A stretch of 64,000 nucleotides of DNA. Source: Macropodus opercularis. Lineage: Eukaryota; Chordata; Actinopteri; Anabantiformes; Osphronemidae. The DNA is taken from the NCBI GenBank assembly GCA_030770545.1, contig CM061097.1, positions 18,556,501 to 18,620,500 on the forward strand. The letters run 5' to 3'. This document shows positions 45,189-56,760 of the stretch, piece by piece (within the stretch, counting starts at the first letter, position 1; each line of letters starts with the position of its first letter). Made by a program: the position numbers and the translations under genes. The notes beneath the pieces were generated by a model. That model saw only the letters and a program-made list of their open reading frames with translations. It made no database searches and was not told the origin of the DNA.

Positions 45189-46235
45189 ATGATTAGTTAT
45201 GAACACTTGGAAAAGAAAGGGTTTACTAAACTCCCCTTGGGCGTCTGGGTGGACCAGCAGGGTTTCCCAGTACGACCGAAGTCCATCTTCCCCAAATTGA
45301 CTCATGGTCCTGACCATGTGTCAAAAGGGGGGGTGTTGGATATTTTAAATAGATTGTCTTATGCACCAGGTTTCTCAACCTATGCTGAAGACTTTTGTAG
45401 AAGATGTGTAATTTGTGCTACTAACAATGTTGTCAGAACTGCAGAAATGTCCACAACAGCACATCCACAACCTGAAGGTCCATTTAAACATTTAATGATG
45501 GATTTTATTGAGTTGACTCCATGTGCTGGTTCCAAATATGGCCTAGTCATAACAGACATGTTCTCAAAATGGATCCAGTGTTTCCCATCAGAAATGCTTC
45601 TGCTGTCTCAGTAGCAGGCATCAGCAGAAGTGATCCCAAGGTGGGGCTTGCCTTCAAGATTAAGTAGTGATAATGGCTCACATTTTGTAAATAATGTTGT
45701 ACAAAGTGTGTCAGAGAGCCTGCAGATAAATCTGAAGACACACTGTGCCAACCATCCAGCAAGTGGTGGTGCAGTGCAAAGAGCAAATCACACTCTGAAA
45801 ACAAAAATGAATGACTGAAATGCAGTTGTCATGGGTTGAAGTTTTACCGTTGGCCTTAATGTTTATGCGGGTCGTCCACATAAAGCAACTGGACTTTGTC
45901 CTTATGAAATTGTCATGGGGCGACCTATGCGAATGACCAACACACCTTTTCCTCAAAATAAGTTAAGCTTAACAGGGATGGATGACGAAACCAGACTCTT
46001 AAGCTCACGTTCCCCAAGGTTGAAGCAGCCCTCCCTGAGCCTGCAGTTGATGAACTACACAACATCCAGCCTGGGGACTGGATCGTGGTGAAGGATCTCA
46101 GACGGAAGCGCTGGACAGGACCATACCAAGTATTGCTAACCACCCTGCAGTCCGGATTGCCGAGAGGGACACGTGGATCTGTGCGTCCCACTGCAAAACC
46201 TTTCCCCACGATGCTTCAGACGAGACACCCACAGG
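45189..46235 (+). pseudogene. pol: retroviral integrase remnant, copy 2 of ERV-A
   Basis: Same domain order as 2425-3485: H-x3-H and C-x2-C, Asp in LMMDFIELTP, Asp in SSDNGSHF, and Gln instead of Glu at 45777-45779. It shares the in-frame TAG (45612-45614) and the TGA after KMND. In addition, three to four bases are lost at about 46146, shifting the frame of the C-terminal domain. The shared lesions show that the duplication is younger than the decay. Confidence 0.85.
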
Positions 46236-46618
46236 GAGCAGATAAGGAGACATTGCTAAGACGCAAGAGACAACTGTATGAACAATCTAACTGGAAACCG
46301 TGGGGATTTGACATAGATTCCCTATTATCTGACAATGCTGTCTCTTCAAACAGTTGGTACTCATACATCCAGTGGCAGTAGACCATGTAGTGTGGCCCAC
46401 ATTCTACGATTTTAGCCATACGAGGACCACTTGCTAACTGGCCAAATACACAGCCATAGATGATGAGACGAGACAATATTGCAAGTATTCCAACCATACA
46501 TGGTATCATATACATTCACATGCGTATGGACATTCCCAACATCAGAAGGACACTTATTTATCCTGTGTGGACTGGTTTTGTGATAATATGCAACCTGCAT
46601 CACTTCCAGGTTTGAGAA
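46211..46618 (+). pseudogene. env start, copy 2
   Basis: The frame from the ATG at 46211 stays open to 46381 (it is joined upstream to the shifted pol frame), past the Trp that is a stop in copy 1, and reads LLRRKRQLYEQSNWKPWGF. It stops at a TAG after YIQWQ. Later pieces lie in other frames. Like copy 1 it ends at a LINE tail, so env is mostly missing. Confidence 0.45.
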
Positions 46619-47259
46619 GCAGACACTCTCTCTAGTTTCAAAACTAGGCTTAAAACCTTTCTTTTTGACAAAGCGTATAGTTAGAGATGGTTCTGTTCAC
46701 TCGGAACCATCTCTTAGTTAAGCTGCTATAGACGTAGATGCTGGGACGTCCTTCATTCACTGAGCTCTTTTCGGTTTCTTCTATCCGCTAACTTGCCTCC
46801 ATGACCACATGTGACTAACTTTGTGTCTTTTCTCCTGTAGTTGTGCTTCTCTCTTTCTGTCTCTCTCTCTATTCTCATCTCCAGGTATCGTCAGACTCAG
46901 AGCCGTGTGTCTCCAGTGTTCAGTTGCTGGTCCAACCATCCAGCCTGTGTTCTGTTGCTGCTTGTTTTGTTGTGGTTGTGTTCTTTTCTCTCTTCTCTAT
47001 CTCCTCACCCCAACTGGTCAAGGCAGATGTTCTCCCACACTGAGCCTGGGTCTGCTGGAGGTTTCTTCCTCTATAGAGGGAGTTTTTCCTCTCTGCTATT
47101 AAAATGTACAATTTATTGATTGGCTACAATTAAAAGCTTGCTCTATGTGGGATTTGTTGAGTTTAGTTGTGTGAGGTCTTAAACCTTACTTGTAAAGTGC
47201 CTTGAGATAACTGATGTTGTGAATTGGGGCTATATAAATAAAGTTGAATTAAATTAAAC
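46619..47259 (+). mobile_element. LINE 3' end, longer copy
   Basis: ORF2 C-terminus (SSFKTRLKTFLFDKAYS) followed by the full 3' region: GCTGCTATAGACGTAGATGC, a TCTCT-rich stretch, CTGAGCCTGGGTCTGCTGGA, GGGAGTTTTTCCTCT, and the AAAGTTGAATT tail. It carries the roughly 460 bases missing from 3961 in copy 1. Confidence 0.75.
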
Positions 47260-47537
47260 TTTGTGACGACCCTGTTATGGTTGGAGGACGAGTCACGGTA
47301 CTTGAGAATTCACACCTACTCAATACCTTCAGCCCCCTTTGTTCGCATAACGAACCCATTCTTTACAGGTGTGAAGTGAAACCAAACTGGAGGATAAATC
47401 TGTGGTCTCTACCAACTTCCCACAGACTGACGAAGCTGCCTGGATAGATGGTGAAACGTTTCTTTGAAATAGAAGAAGTCCAGTTGCCATGACTAGACCT
47501 TCAGACAATTTTACATTGTGTAAAAACAATTTTGCAG

Positions 47538-47721
47538 GTCTGTTTCACTCTGCAGCCGAGTCAGGACCCCATGACTTCCTGAAGCTGTACAACCCCAAAG
47601 GCAACATCATCAACATCTCCACGAGTCTGGAGCCCAACATCCCAAACTCCTGCTACAAGCTAGAGGTGGTGGCTGCGAACAGCAAGAGTGAACCGTTTGA
47701 CCTCTCAGCTATGGAGAAAAG
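47538..47721 (+). pseudogene. pde9a: PDE9A-like N-terminal exon (copy 2)
   Basis: Same acceptor (tttgcag), donor (AAAAG|GTAGGA) and length as 4327-4510. Frame open. One visible change (Cys to Ser). Followed by exon copies at 47946 and 48457 with the same phases. Confidence 0.55.
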
Positions 47722-47945
47722 GTAGGAAGGTGTGGAATAAGAGAAGGCAGTAGGCAGTATTTAATAACGCTACTCAGGAAAAGTCCGATTGAAAAAGTAA
47801 GTCTATTGTGATCACGTTAAATTATTCCTATATTTGAAGAAGAACATCAAATTTATAGTGCAAAGCCAATAAGTTTCCACTTTGTCCAAAACAGCTATAG
47901 ATGGGATGTGTAAGTACTAATGACCTTACTGATGGCGTGTCTCAG

Positions 47946-48033
47946 GCTGCAGGGCTCGGAGAAGAAAATGGAAACTCCTGCAGTCGTGTACGAGATGAAG
48001 AAGCAGGTGGATTCATTCAGGGATAAACTGGAG
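47946..48033 (+). pseudogene. pde9a: PDE9A-like helix exon (copy 2)
   Basis: 88 nt, as in copy 1, with SFRDKLE at the end. Acceptor tctcag, donor GAG|GTGCAG. Confidence 0.5.
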
Positions 48034-48456
48034 GTGCAGTCATGTGCTCGGTGGCTTTAAAGCTGCCTCTTTGATTTAGAGAAATATAAAATCATTTCAT
48101 AATATTGAGTTTAGAAAGATGTTACTGGCATGTGACATTCTATCTTTTGCTCCTCCTGTTCTGGAACCTTTAAGGTCTAAAAAGCTTCAATGGCTTTTCG
48201 CGGAGCGCTTCCTCATCTCTCGACCTGCATTGAGATTTACCATTAACATAGACGTCGTTTCCTCTGGGCCTTTATGTTCATTCGACAGAGTGTGAACGGG
48301 TTTAAATCATGTCATACAAATTTGGTAAAGCTCTAGAATAAAAAGGGACTAGAATATGGCCTTGCTATCACATATCCCACTTCTTTTTCCAAATGCTGTG
48401 CTCAGAACATCTACAGCTCCCCTTCTGACCTTCACTGTGGCCCTGCCTTTAAACAG

Positions 48457-48579
48457 ATGTATGGTTTGATCTGGCTGACTGACCTGAGAAGTAAGATGAA
48501 CAGCACGGACCTGCTGATCATGCTGACCTCTGCTGTGTGCCACGACCTCCACCATACAGGTTACAACAATGCCTATCAG
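48457..48579 (+). pseudogene. pde9a: PDE9A-like catalytic exon (copy 2)
   Basis: Encodes MYGLIWLTDLRSKM ... SAVCHDLHHTGYNNAYQ; Val-Cys before HD fits PDE9A better than Leu-Met in copy 1, so copy 2 may be closer to the source gene. The HDLHH change is shared. No later PDE exon is found before the satellite at 48900. Confidence 0.65.
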
Positions 48580-48899
48580 GTATATGAGGTTCCCCCTGTA
48601 TGCTGATCCCAGACTGTTTCCTTCCTCATACGCAGGAGTTTACCATTGTAACGACGGCAGAAGGCAATTACATTAATTCATCACCTGTGAATTTTTTAAT
48701 TGCTATTTCTGTGTTAGTGCATTTTATTTCAAACACAATTTAGGGCGAAATTCAGCTTCATAGAGATGTTGCATCAAAATACTTCATCCAAGATACACAC
48801 TAGTAAAATCTGATGAATTACTACCATTTAAATCTTTTTATTGTTTTCTCAAATATTTCACTATTAATTATAACAATGGGATAACTATTTGTACATATA

Positions 48900-49540
48900 T
48901 ACAATATCATTGTACAACTATTTCTACAAATCTGCTGTCTGCCTCCTGTCCCGGATGTCAGGCGGGAATCCAGTCCTATTTCTTTGGAGCAGGTGGAACT
49001 TTTCCCTGGTGTCGGCTGTAACCATCAGTCTGGACTTAGGCGCCGATCAGCAGACTGTCCATCACGCTTTTATACTAAAAAATAAAACCAATACAAATCA
49101 AATCAAGCATTTATTCCATACAGCTGCACTTTCAGTCTAAAACCTAATGATCAGTAGCCTGAGCATCACAGAGAGGAGACTTGTTGGCTCTCGCCTCAAC
49201 AATAAGTTAGTGTTACAGGTTCAGAGGTTCATCGTAAAATATTGTGATGTAAATGCAGTTTTTATGTGATATACGAGATGGTTCATAACACTGTACTCAC
49301 TGTGAACAAAGCATCCGCTGTCCGCCTCCTGTCCCGAACATCAGGCGGGAATCCAGTCCTCCTTTTTCTGTTTAGAGGAGCCTTTCCCTTGTGCCGGCTG
49401 TAACCCTCAGTCTGGACTCAGGCAGCAGACTGTCCGTCCCACTTCTGACACCAAGACGTCGTGGAAAAACCTTCTTCAAATGCTAGAACATACTGAGAAA
49501 ACTATATGACTATGACTCTCTTCAGCCAGGTAGTTTGTAT
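48900..49540 (+). repeat. satellite fragment F (alpha, short link, truncated beta)
   Basis: Copy of the start of array A with the same 160-bp deletion between alpha and beta. Beta is internally deleted at about 49504 (joined to GACTCTCTTCAGCCAGG) and cut at 49540 by ERV-C. Confidence 0.85.
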
Positions 49541-49909
49541 TGCAGGGTGCAGAATAATTCTCTGTTCTACTTTCAACCGTAGTCATTTCCTTTTGTAATC
49601 GTTTTCTCTCTCTACTTTCAGCTTCATCTTTCCATTGTTGCCAGCATTTTCTATGCTTTTCCACATTATCTAAATCTTTTGACTTCAAATTCTCTCTTTT
49701 TCTCAACTTTTGTTCGTCTTCTTTCAATTTTTTTTTTTCTTTTTCTAAATGTCAATTTGATACATTTTTAATGAACCACCCTCTGGGAACCCATATTGTT
49801 TTGTTCACACAGAAAGACAACTGATACTATTGTCTCCATATTTCTTCCTCATGATATCCACACTGGGACCCTGTGGCTCCAAGCCAACTTTACCATAACT
49901 GCTCCCCAT
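49541..49909 (-). pseudogene. gag: ERV-C gag 5' part
   Basis: On the minus strand the ATG is at 49909-49907 and reads MGSSYGKVG, again with a myristoylation-type Gly2. A stop follows after about 34 codons. The matrix frame 49727-49476 then carries RKCWQQWKDEAESRERKRLQ. Unlike ERV-B it keeps about 90 bases between DIM and the matrix helix. It is cut at a point matching 14394 of ERV-B. Confidence 0.75.
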
Positions 49910-49970
49910 GGTGCAGCACTACGCGTAGTTGTACAGTCACAGACGTCTCTGCGAAAGTTCGATGCCAAAT

Positions 49971-50105
49971 TATAGTGTTCACCGACTAACACTCATATCA
50001 GTGCCATATTATAGTGTTCACTGACTAACACTCATATCAGTGCCATATTATAGTGTTCACTGACTAACACTCATATCAGTGCCATATTATAGTGTTCACT
50101 GATCA
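49971..50105 (-). repeat. 39-bp leader repeat, about 3.5 copies (ERV-C)
   Basis: Units at 49971, 50010, 50049 and 50088 (partial). Same unit as 13771-14065 in reverse orientation, fewer copies. Confidence 0.9.
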
Positions 50106-50322
50106 ACACTTTCCCCAGGACATATGAGAAGCAAATATGTCAACGACTCACCAGGTTTCCCCGTTTAAGTAATTTTGAGTTCGTAGGATCCGTCCGATGG
50201 AGATCAGAGGTGATGCCTTAGGCCCTCCGTCTCACTCTGTTTTTGTAGAGGAGGTTGAGGCTGAGCTGCGCTCAGGGCGACGTCTTTCCACCGTCAGCGA
50301 CCCCTCTGACGACCACCAGCGG

Positions 50323-50340
50323 ATCCCACTTCTGACACCA
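50323..50340 (-). promoter_or_regulatory. retroviral primer-binding site, tRNA-Leu(CAA) type
   Basis: The minus strand reads TGGTGTCAGAAGTGGGAT, three bases after the LTR end. It is complementary to the 3' end, including CCA, of the vertebrate tRNA-Leu with CAA anticodon as I know it. It fixes the orientation of ERV-C. Confidence 0.75.
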
Positions 50341-50343
50341 AAT

Positions 50344-50898
50344 TGTGGAGGCAAAAACCTGTTAGGAACCTGGTGAATGAATCAAAAACCAATCAAAGTT
50401 GTCTTTCTGTTGTCTTTAATTCTTGCAAGAAGAGAAGTACACAGAGTCAGTGCAAAACTGTCCTGCCTGAGTGTAGTTCTGAAGTCTAACCTAACCTAAA
50501 TACCTCCTTCGTTGCGAGGGAGTAAAGATGTATCTTCTCATTAGCTCAGTCTAAGACAAAAACAGTCCACAAGAGACTTATCAGCCCACAACTCAGGGTC
50601 AGTCACTGCCTTGCGCCAGGTGGAAAGTGTAACAGAAACAAAGTAAATCAAAGTTCTTCTGCCATGGTCTCATGGCCATGGTCCATGCTGTAAAACAATT
50701 TAACTAAACAGTATCTCCCTACCTCCCTTTCCCATGGGAAAGAGAAGGCTCACTATTCTAAAATATTTCTGTAAGCAAGTATATAACTCATTCTATGATT
50801 ACTTTGCTTAGTACAGATACATATGAGAATATATCAAGTAATATGAATCACAGTTCTGTCACAAGTGAAAATACCCATATAGTAAAATTTCCATTACA
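50344..50898 (-). mobile_element. ERV-C 5' LTR
   Basis: A 555-bp LTR. On the minus strand it begins TGTAATGGAAATTTTAC and ends TTTTTGCCTCCACA. The poly(A) signal appears as AATTAAA. The outer flank (50899, GAGTTTATATT) is continuous with 37806 of the paralogous block, which serves as the empty site. The 3' half of the provirus is gone, so no duplication can be checked. Confidence 0.85.
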
Positions 50899-53800
50899 GA
50901 GTTTATATTATAACGTCTGATAACTACATAAATAAAGAATTCACAGAAATCCTCGGTACAGTGCTGTGTGGTTGTAGGACTAACCATGACCGGCTATGAG
51001 TGTCAGCCCATCGCCACCTACAGGTCATTTACACGTAACACACGCTGTGCCTCGGCAAAAATGCAGTGTGAACGTGGCAGAAATGACAAACCAACGCGGT
51101 GGAACACGACACTTAACGGCTACCACTGTATTTCGTACAGATTTGAGTCAGGGTTTTGTGTGGAACTGTGTTTAACTTGTGGTTGAAGTCATGGTTAACC
51201 TGATGAACATGTTGGTTCTCTTTCGCTCATGGGGCCCTTGCAGGGAGTGTAGTGTAGCTCATACGTTTAGGATACTACATTTCATTTGTCCGTCATTGGT
51301 GTAACACCTGCCATTATCAAACCTTAAGTTCTTCTTATTATAATTGTGCATTTCTTCAAAGTTGTATTTTAAATGTGATCCATGGCACCAATTGATATGT
51401 TGCTGTGATACTTACTGTTATCCCTTGAAAAGGCCACGTCATCTTGTCACTTTTAATGTAGTTGCTTTTTCAGGGATCATTTTCATCCAGTATAAGTTTT
51501 AAATTCTATTAATGTTTATAGATGCGATGAATGTGTTTTTGTTTTTCCCCTGAATTCCAGGTGACACACAAGCAGACTCCTGCAGTGGCAGTTGAGACTG
51601 AGATGCCCCCTGCTTCCAAAAAGGTTCAAACATAGAAGATGTTAATAATCAGGTAAAGAAGTAATGCCATCACTGTGGTCACAAACCATGGTTGTTGCCC
51701 TGTACTCTGTGTAGTTTCATTATAACGATAGGAAGCTGAATGTCGTACAGATTTGAGTCTGGGTTAGTTTTGTGGAAATGAGTTTGACTTGTGCTTGAAG
51801 TCATAGTTAACCTGACGAACAGCTGGGAAAACCTTTTACTAAATGGGTTAGATGATGAGTGAGAGTGAGTGTTTACCATTTTGAGATAAAAAAAAAAAGG
51901 TGTGTGACAAACAAAAAAGCGGACACTGGAAGGCTGGTTGTGATTCAACAGGAATATTCTCTCTAATAAACAAACAAGTAACACAACACACAGCACAACA
52001 ACTAACTATAGACACTCGCTATGAGGATACATAGTGAAATCATATATGTTAATAAATAAAAGTAACAATTATTCTACAAAACAAAACAAAATCCTACCTG
52101 ACTAAGTACAGAGCAAGACGGTCTCTAATAACCAGAATACAAAAGCAAGACGCTGACTAACCAGAATTCAAACTAATTGATCAGATACATGAAATTACAC
52201 GTGTGTTCCGTGAACCAGCTACTAAGTCCAAAGAGACATTGCCTCAGCTGGCTGGAGAACAGAACTGCCACAGATTGAACCTTTGTAAACGTGCAAACTG
52301 CCTGTGTCATAGGTTGATGCACCACCAGGCCACCAGAGATGCAGGGTTTTAACACAGCACTGAAGCAGAGGGTCCCACTCCTTTTGATTCTGGAACTAGG
52401 AGTCTATTCCAGCTGTCATGTGGGTTGAGAGGAGCGGTACAGGTCGCCAGTCCAACAACCAGTGTGGTTGAACAGCTTTTCTGATATCACAAGACACTTT
52501 TAAACCCCAATGCAGCTTCAGCTCAGGCAACATTTGGCAGAAAAAGATTAATGTCAGATTAGCAATCAAGGTAAACTAGTACGTCTACGACGCTGGAACA
52601 AATTAAACGTCAACAACTGGTTGTTGTTTGTTTATTTATTCATAGTTTGCTTAGTGACTTCTGTAATTATTCTGTAACAATTTTACACATCAACGGTTTG
52701 TTGTTATTTAGACAGTTTTACTAGACCTTTCAGAAAGTATAAGTACAAACATACAGTTTGCTGTAGGAATGTATGCGTTGTCTCACTTAAATAGCAAAAC
52801 ATACCTGGCAGCAAGACTTGTCCAGCCAAATCAAGTCCTGTGGGATATGTCAGTTGTTAATGGCAGATTAGGAACTCTCCTGGATGAGAGATGTGAGGGC
52901 TTTGCAGCCAGTTGACTACTATCTATGATTTGCTGTTTGTGAGAATGAATTGTGTTCTGTTGGTTCTCATGAGTCCTCAAATATTGTCTGTATATATGAA
53001 CATTTAAACACATCTTCCTTTAGGCGTTGTTCACCCTAAAGACTTGATGTAATGAAACACAGCTGTGAGATTCACAAATGTTTAGTTTGTTTGCTTTTCT
53101 TTATTCTTTAAATGCAACCCAGCCGTAATCTAGTGACTGATATCTGCCTTTCACCTCCTTTGCAGTAGTTATTTTGTCCACTTGATGCTTTTTCTCATCA
53201 TAATCCCACATCCTGTTGGATTCTTCTCTCGGGTCTCATGCTTATGACTCATCGTCCCACGTGGAAACAATTCAATAACTGTGAGGGAGCTTTTACTTCT
53301 GTTAAAACTTGAAATACTCTCCCCAGAATCCAGGAGTTGGAGCAAAGAGAAATGAATGAAAAAAGTTTAGTCTTCTTACCCAAATATAGATTTTGATGGA
53401 AGCTTTATAAACCTGTCAGTGATGTATATCATTGTTTGCTAATAGCAAGCAACATGTATCATGTCTAACTGTGCACTTCTATTGAGATCACACCATCTGT
53501 CAGTGAAGACTGCCCACTAATGGGTGAATCTTTTTCTTGTGTGACATCTCTCCATCCAGGACATGCTGCGTTGGGTTCATCGCCTCCAGCTGTCGTGATA
53601 CCCGCACAACAGATCCCCTCCACCTGAAACGGCAGAGCATTGTTTGCCTTCATGATTCAGATTCTTCATCGTGTCTTCCATTTTGCTTGAAACTCTGTAA
53701 AGCTCAAGTGTCAGCACATGAGCAGTTTCATGGCAAACTGCAACAATTTCACTTGTTTTGAGAAGAGTTGTTGTTTGACAGTAGGTGAAATAAACAGTTT

Positions 53801-53964
53801 CCATTTGAACCCATTCACAAGCCTGTTAATTGTTAATTGCATCATTGGGAGCTGATTTATTACCTAAACAAGTAGTGTTTCATATGCAGATACTTAGAGG
53901 TTCTTAGAAGTTTTAGAAATGTTTTACTCTCTTCTACACTTTACTACAGTTTCAGAAAAACAAA
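50899..53964. other. duplicated spacer, third copy, with exon-like segment 51561-51652
   Basis: Matches 37806-40830. Includes the third copy of the exon-like segment with TAG stop (51561-51652). The ORF at 50968-51186 (72 codons, TMTGYECQPIATYRS ...) is interrupted by a deletion in the 37.9-kb copy and by divergence in the 12-kb copy, so coding is unlikely. Confidence 0.5.
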
Positions 53965-54239
53965 CTACTATATGGGTATTTTCCCTTGTGACAGAACTGT
54001 GATTCATATTACTTGATATATCCTCATATGTATCTGTACTAAGCAAAGTAATCATATAGCTGCTTACAGAAATATTTTAGAATAGTGAGCCTTTCCTTCT
54101 TTCTGATGGGAAAGGGAGGTAGGGAGATGCTGTTTAGTTAAAATAGTTTTACAGTATGGACCATGGCCATGAGAGCATGGCAGCAGAACTTTGATTTGCT
54201 TTGTTTCTGTTACACTTTTCCTGCTGCAAGACAGTGACC
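53965..54239 (+). mobile_element. partial LTR of the ERV-A/B/C family
   Basis: From CTACTATATGGGTATTTTC to GCAAGACAGTGACC; both ends are missing. It interrupts the spacer at the point matching about 40830. Confidence 0.8.
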
Positions 54240-54475
54240 TGTTACCTTAAACATTGTTGCAGCCAATTATTTTAACAGATTATTTTAATTTGTTCAATCG
54301 ACACTTTTTCATTCTTATTTACAAGGTAAATTAAATGTTTTTTTAAATTAAAAGCTTTTTATGTTGTTATTAGTTCACCTGCATCTGCTTTAGATTCCGA
54401 CTTACTGCGTTACCTTTACGATCATCGTCCCTTCTCCTTGGGAGTAAGCAGTGTGTGGATATCCCAGCCAGTATA
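54240..54475. other. no feature recognised
   Basis: AT-rich link between the LTR fragment and the Tc1 element. Confidence 0.5.
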
Positions 54476-54865
54476 CACTATGTTGTCTAAAGTATTCACT
54501 CATCCATCCAAATAATGGGAATCAGTGCACAAAGCAAGGTCCATAAAGACATGTTTGACAGAGTCTGGTGTGGATGAACTTGACTGGCCTGCACAGAGTC
54601 CTGACCTCAACTCGATAGAACATCTTTGGTATGAATGAGAGCAGAGACTGAGAGCCAGGCCTCCTTGTCCAACATTAGTGTGTGACCTCACAGATGCGCT
54701 TGTGGAAGAAAGGTCAACAATTCCCATAAACACACCCCTAAACCTTGTGGACAGCCTTCCCAGAAGAGTTGAAGCTCTTCTAGCAGCAAAGGGTGGACCG
54801 ACGTCATATTGAACCCTATGGGTGAGGAATGGGATGTCACTTAACATACTTTTGACAATATAGTG
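54476..54865 (+). mobile_element. Tc1/mariner deletion derivative with transposase C-terminus
   Basis: Bounded by TA on both sides (54474-54475 and 54866-54867). Terminal repeats are CACTATGTTGTCTAAAGTATT and, reversed, AACATACTTTTGACAATATAGTG. Inside, a frame reads DWPAQSPDLNSIEHLWYE, the DDE-E block of Tc1 transposase, then a TGA, then LRARPPCP and IPINTPLNLVDSLPRRVE to the natural stop. The first two thirds of the gene are deleted between AATGGGAATCAG and TGCACAAAGC. It cannot encode transposase but could in principle be mobilised by its ends, which are diverged. Confidence 0.9.
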
Positions 54866-56760
54866 TATTTCTGAAAGACTGGTGGTTAGTGTGAAGTCAT
54901 ATGCATCAGACATTACATTTGAGTCATAGTGATTACTTCCTGGTTCCATTATGCCTTGTGAACAGTGAGATCATGGTCATCGCTCAACCAAGTAGTGGGT
55001 GTTGGTGTAGGTGTAGTGTGATGTGACATCAGGAGCTCCCCCCTTGCTAAACATGAAAGGATTAGCACAACAAAGACAAACAGAACAGAACGCAGAGGGA
55101 AGAGATAGGAAACATTCTCCTTCTCCCCAGACAGGTGTACGTGGAGGTACATCAAGGTTGTCAAAAGCAAGGTGACCGGGATCCTCGACTGATTGGCCTT
55201 CACCTGCTGCTCCTATGAAACATTTCTCTTTTCACTCTTGACAGACAGTGAGGACCCTTGTCTGATGAGATAGTATCCGGCATTGTCAAATCTGGGAAAC
55301 ACTGTACAATAACTGAACTGCTGCATGGCCTGAATCAATTGTGCCACAGCTTCTCCGTGCACTACAGGTGAGCCAGCCGCATGGATGAATCCTCGTCGTT
55401 TACATCTGCTGGCATGGATGTGACACAGTCACAGCCATATGCACTGTCTGGATAGATTGTGGCTGTTGGGCCTGCTGCGAGAGCCTTAATACCAGCAAGT
55501 TGTGCTGAACATGGCTGATCTAAGCTGTACTTTCTAAAATGCACCATCGGGTTTTAGCTGAACAACACCATATGCTGCATGCCTTCCTGTTTCATCTGTT
55601 ACACACGACCCATCCACAAACTAAATTAACTCTGATGGAATCGGTTGGTTGTACAAATTCTCTCATACTTGCATAAATGTGTGTTTCTTGTATGCAGTCA
55701 TGTGGGATTTATTGTGGTGCACCGCTGCACAGTTTGTTCTTGTCCTGATAGTAACACTGCATAACCAGCCCTTCTGGCCTGTGTAACAAGAAATCAAGGA
55801 CTAGTTAGCATAGCATGCAGTTGGTGAGATACATACAATGTCACAGGGTGACCCATTGTTAGAACTGATGCTTACTCATTGGTAAATGCTGCTGCGTCCA
55901 ATCCCTGCCAGCAGGGATGCAGTCCCTCCTCAATGTTATCAAGCCTGGTGCTGTAATAGGCTATCGGCTGTTTCCCTGTGGGGGAGTCTTGCATCAGCAC
56001 AGTTTTGTCTTTCAGCCACATAAAGGTGAAATGGTGTCGTATAGTCAGGATTGGCTAAAGCTGGAGCAGTCTGCAGGTCTCTTTTTTTGAAATGCTCCTT
56101 TAACTTTAACTAGTGAGTCTGAACGATTCTTTTGTCCAGCTGCTCTTCTCACGTTTCATTAGGAGCTGCTGTCATAGCATAGTCACATATCCAGGGTCTG
56201 CTGTAACCAGCCATCCCCAAAAATGACAACATCTGTCCCACAGTTAGTGGTTTTGGAGCTTTTCTAACAGCTTTTAACTGAGACAGTGCTATGAGCCTCT
56301 TTTCACCACTAAGCTGCTCTACTGTAGAGATTACACTGTAAGATACAATAAGATGTTCTTCCTGTACTATTGCATTAATGAGTCATGCTCTAACTTATAG
56401 TCATTGGTGTTTGACTGTCTTTGGAAAGATTGGGGTGTTGCACATGCTCCTAGTTTTGATCATTACTCCCTCGGTCCATTAATCCTCCTGTGGTAGGTTG
56501 TATTCTTTCTGTTGCATCTTTTAACCCTATGGTGAGAGTGACGTGTGGTGCTGAACCTGGAACTTGAATCCATCCTTGATGTCTTTCAGGGAGCTTGACT
56601 ATAGCTGCTGCTCCTTGAGGGCCTATTATGACGCCATTGCATTGCATTGCTGCAGTGGTGTTATTGTTCAGCTCATCCCAGCATTTTCCGTAGACTCTGA
56701 TCGCCATCACACATCATGGTGCAGTAGAAAGAAAGAGTTGGTGGAGGAGGGGGCCCCCTA
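54866..56760 (-). pseudogene. pol: antisense ERV2 pol (and possible env start) remnant, copy 2
   Basis: On the minus strand, right to left: pre-RT HVTL segment (56710-56450), RT thumb and connection (SFLGMAGYSRPWICDY at about 56256-56176; LANPDYTTPFHLYVAE at about 56060). RNase H has FVDGSC at about 55620 and IYPDSAY at about 55455, with Gln in AQLAGIK where the catalytic Glu is expected. Then comes an integrase scrap (ISSDKGPH, about 55265). At 55203-54949 an ORF has a hydrophobic stretch (RSVLFVFVVLILSCLA) that could be an env signal peptide. RT fingers and palm and most of integrase are deleted. A distinct class from ERV-A/B/C. Confidence 0.7.

Noticed and set aside
50968..51186. 72-codon Cys-containing ORF as a small secreted peptide
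   Set aside because: The paralogs at 12.0 and 37.9 kb do not keep it, and there is no signal peptide.
54500..54949. 149-codon minus-strand ORF
   Set aside because: It is antisense to the Tc1 transposase remnant, whose plus-strand frame is recognisable.
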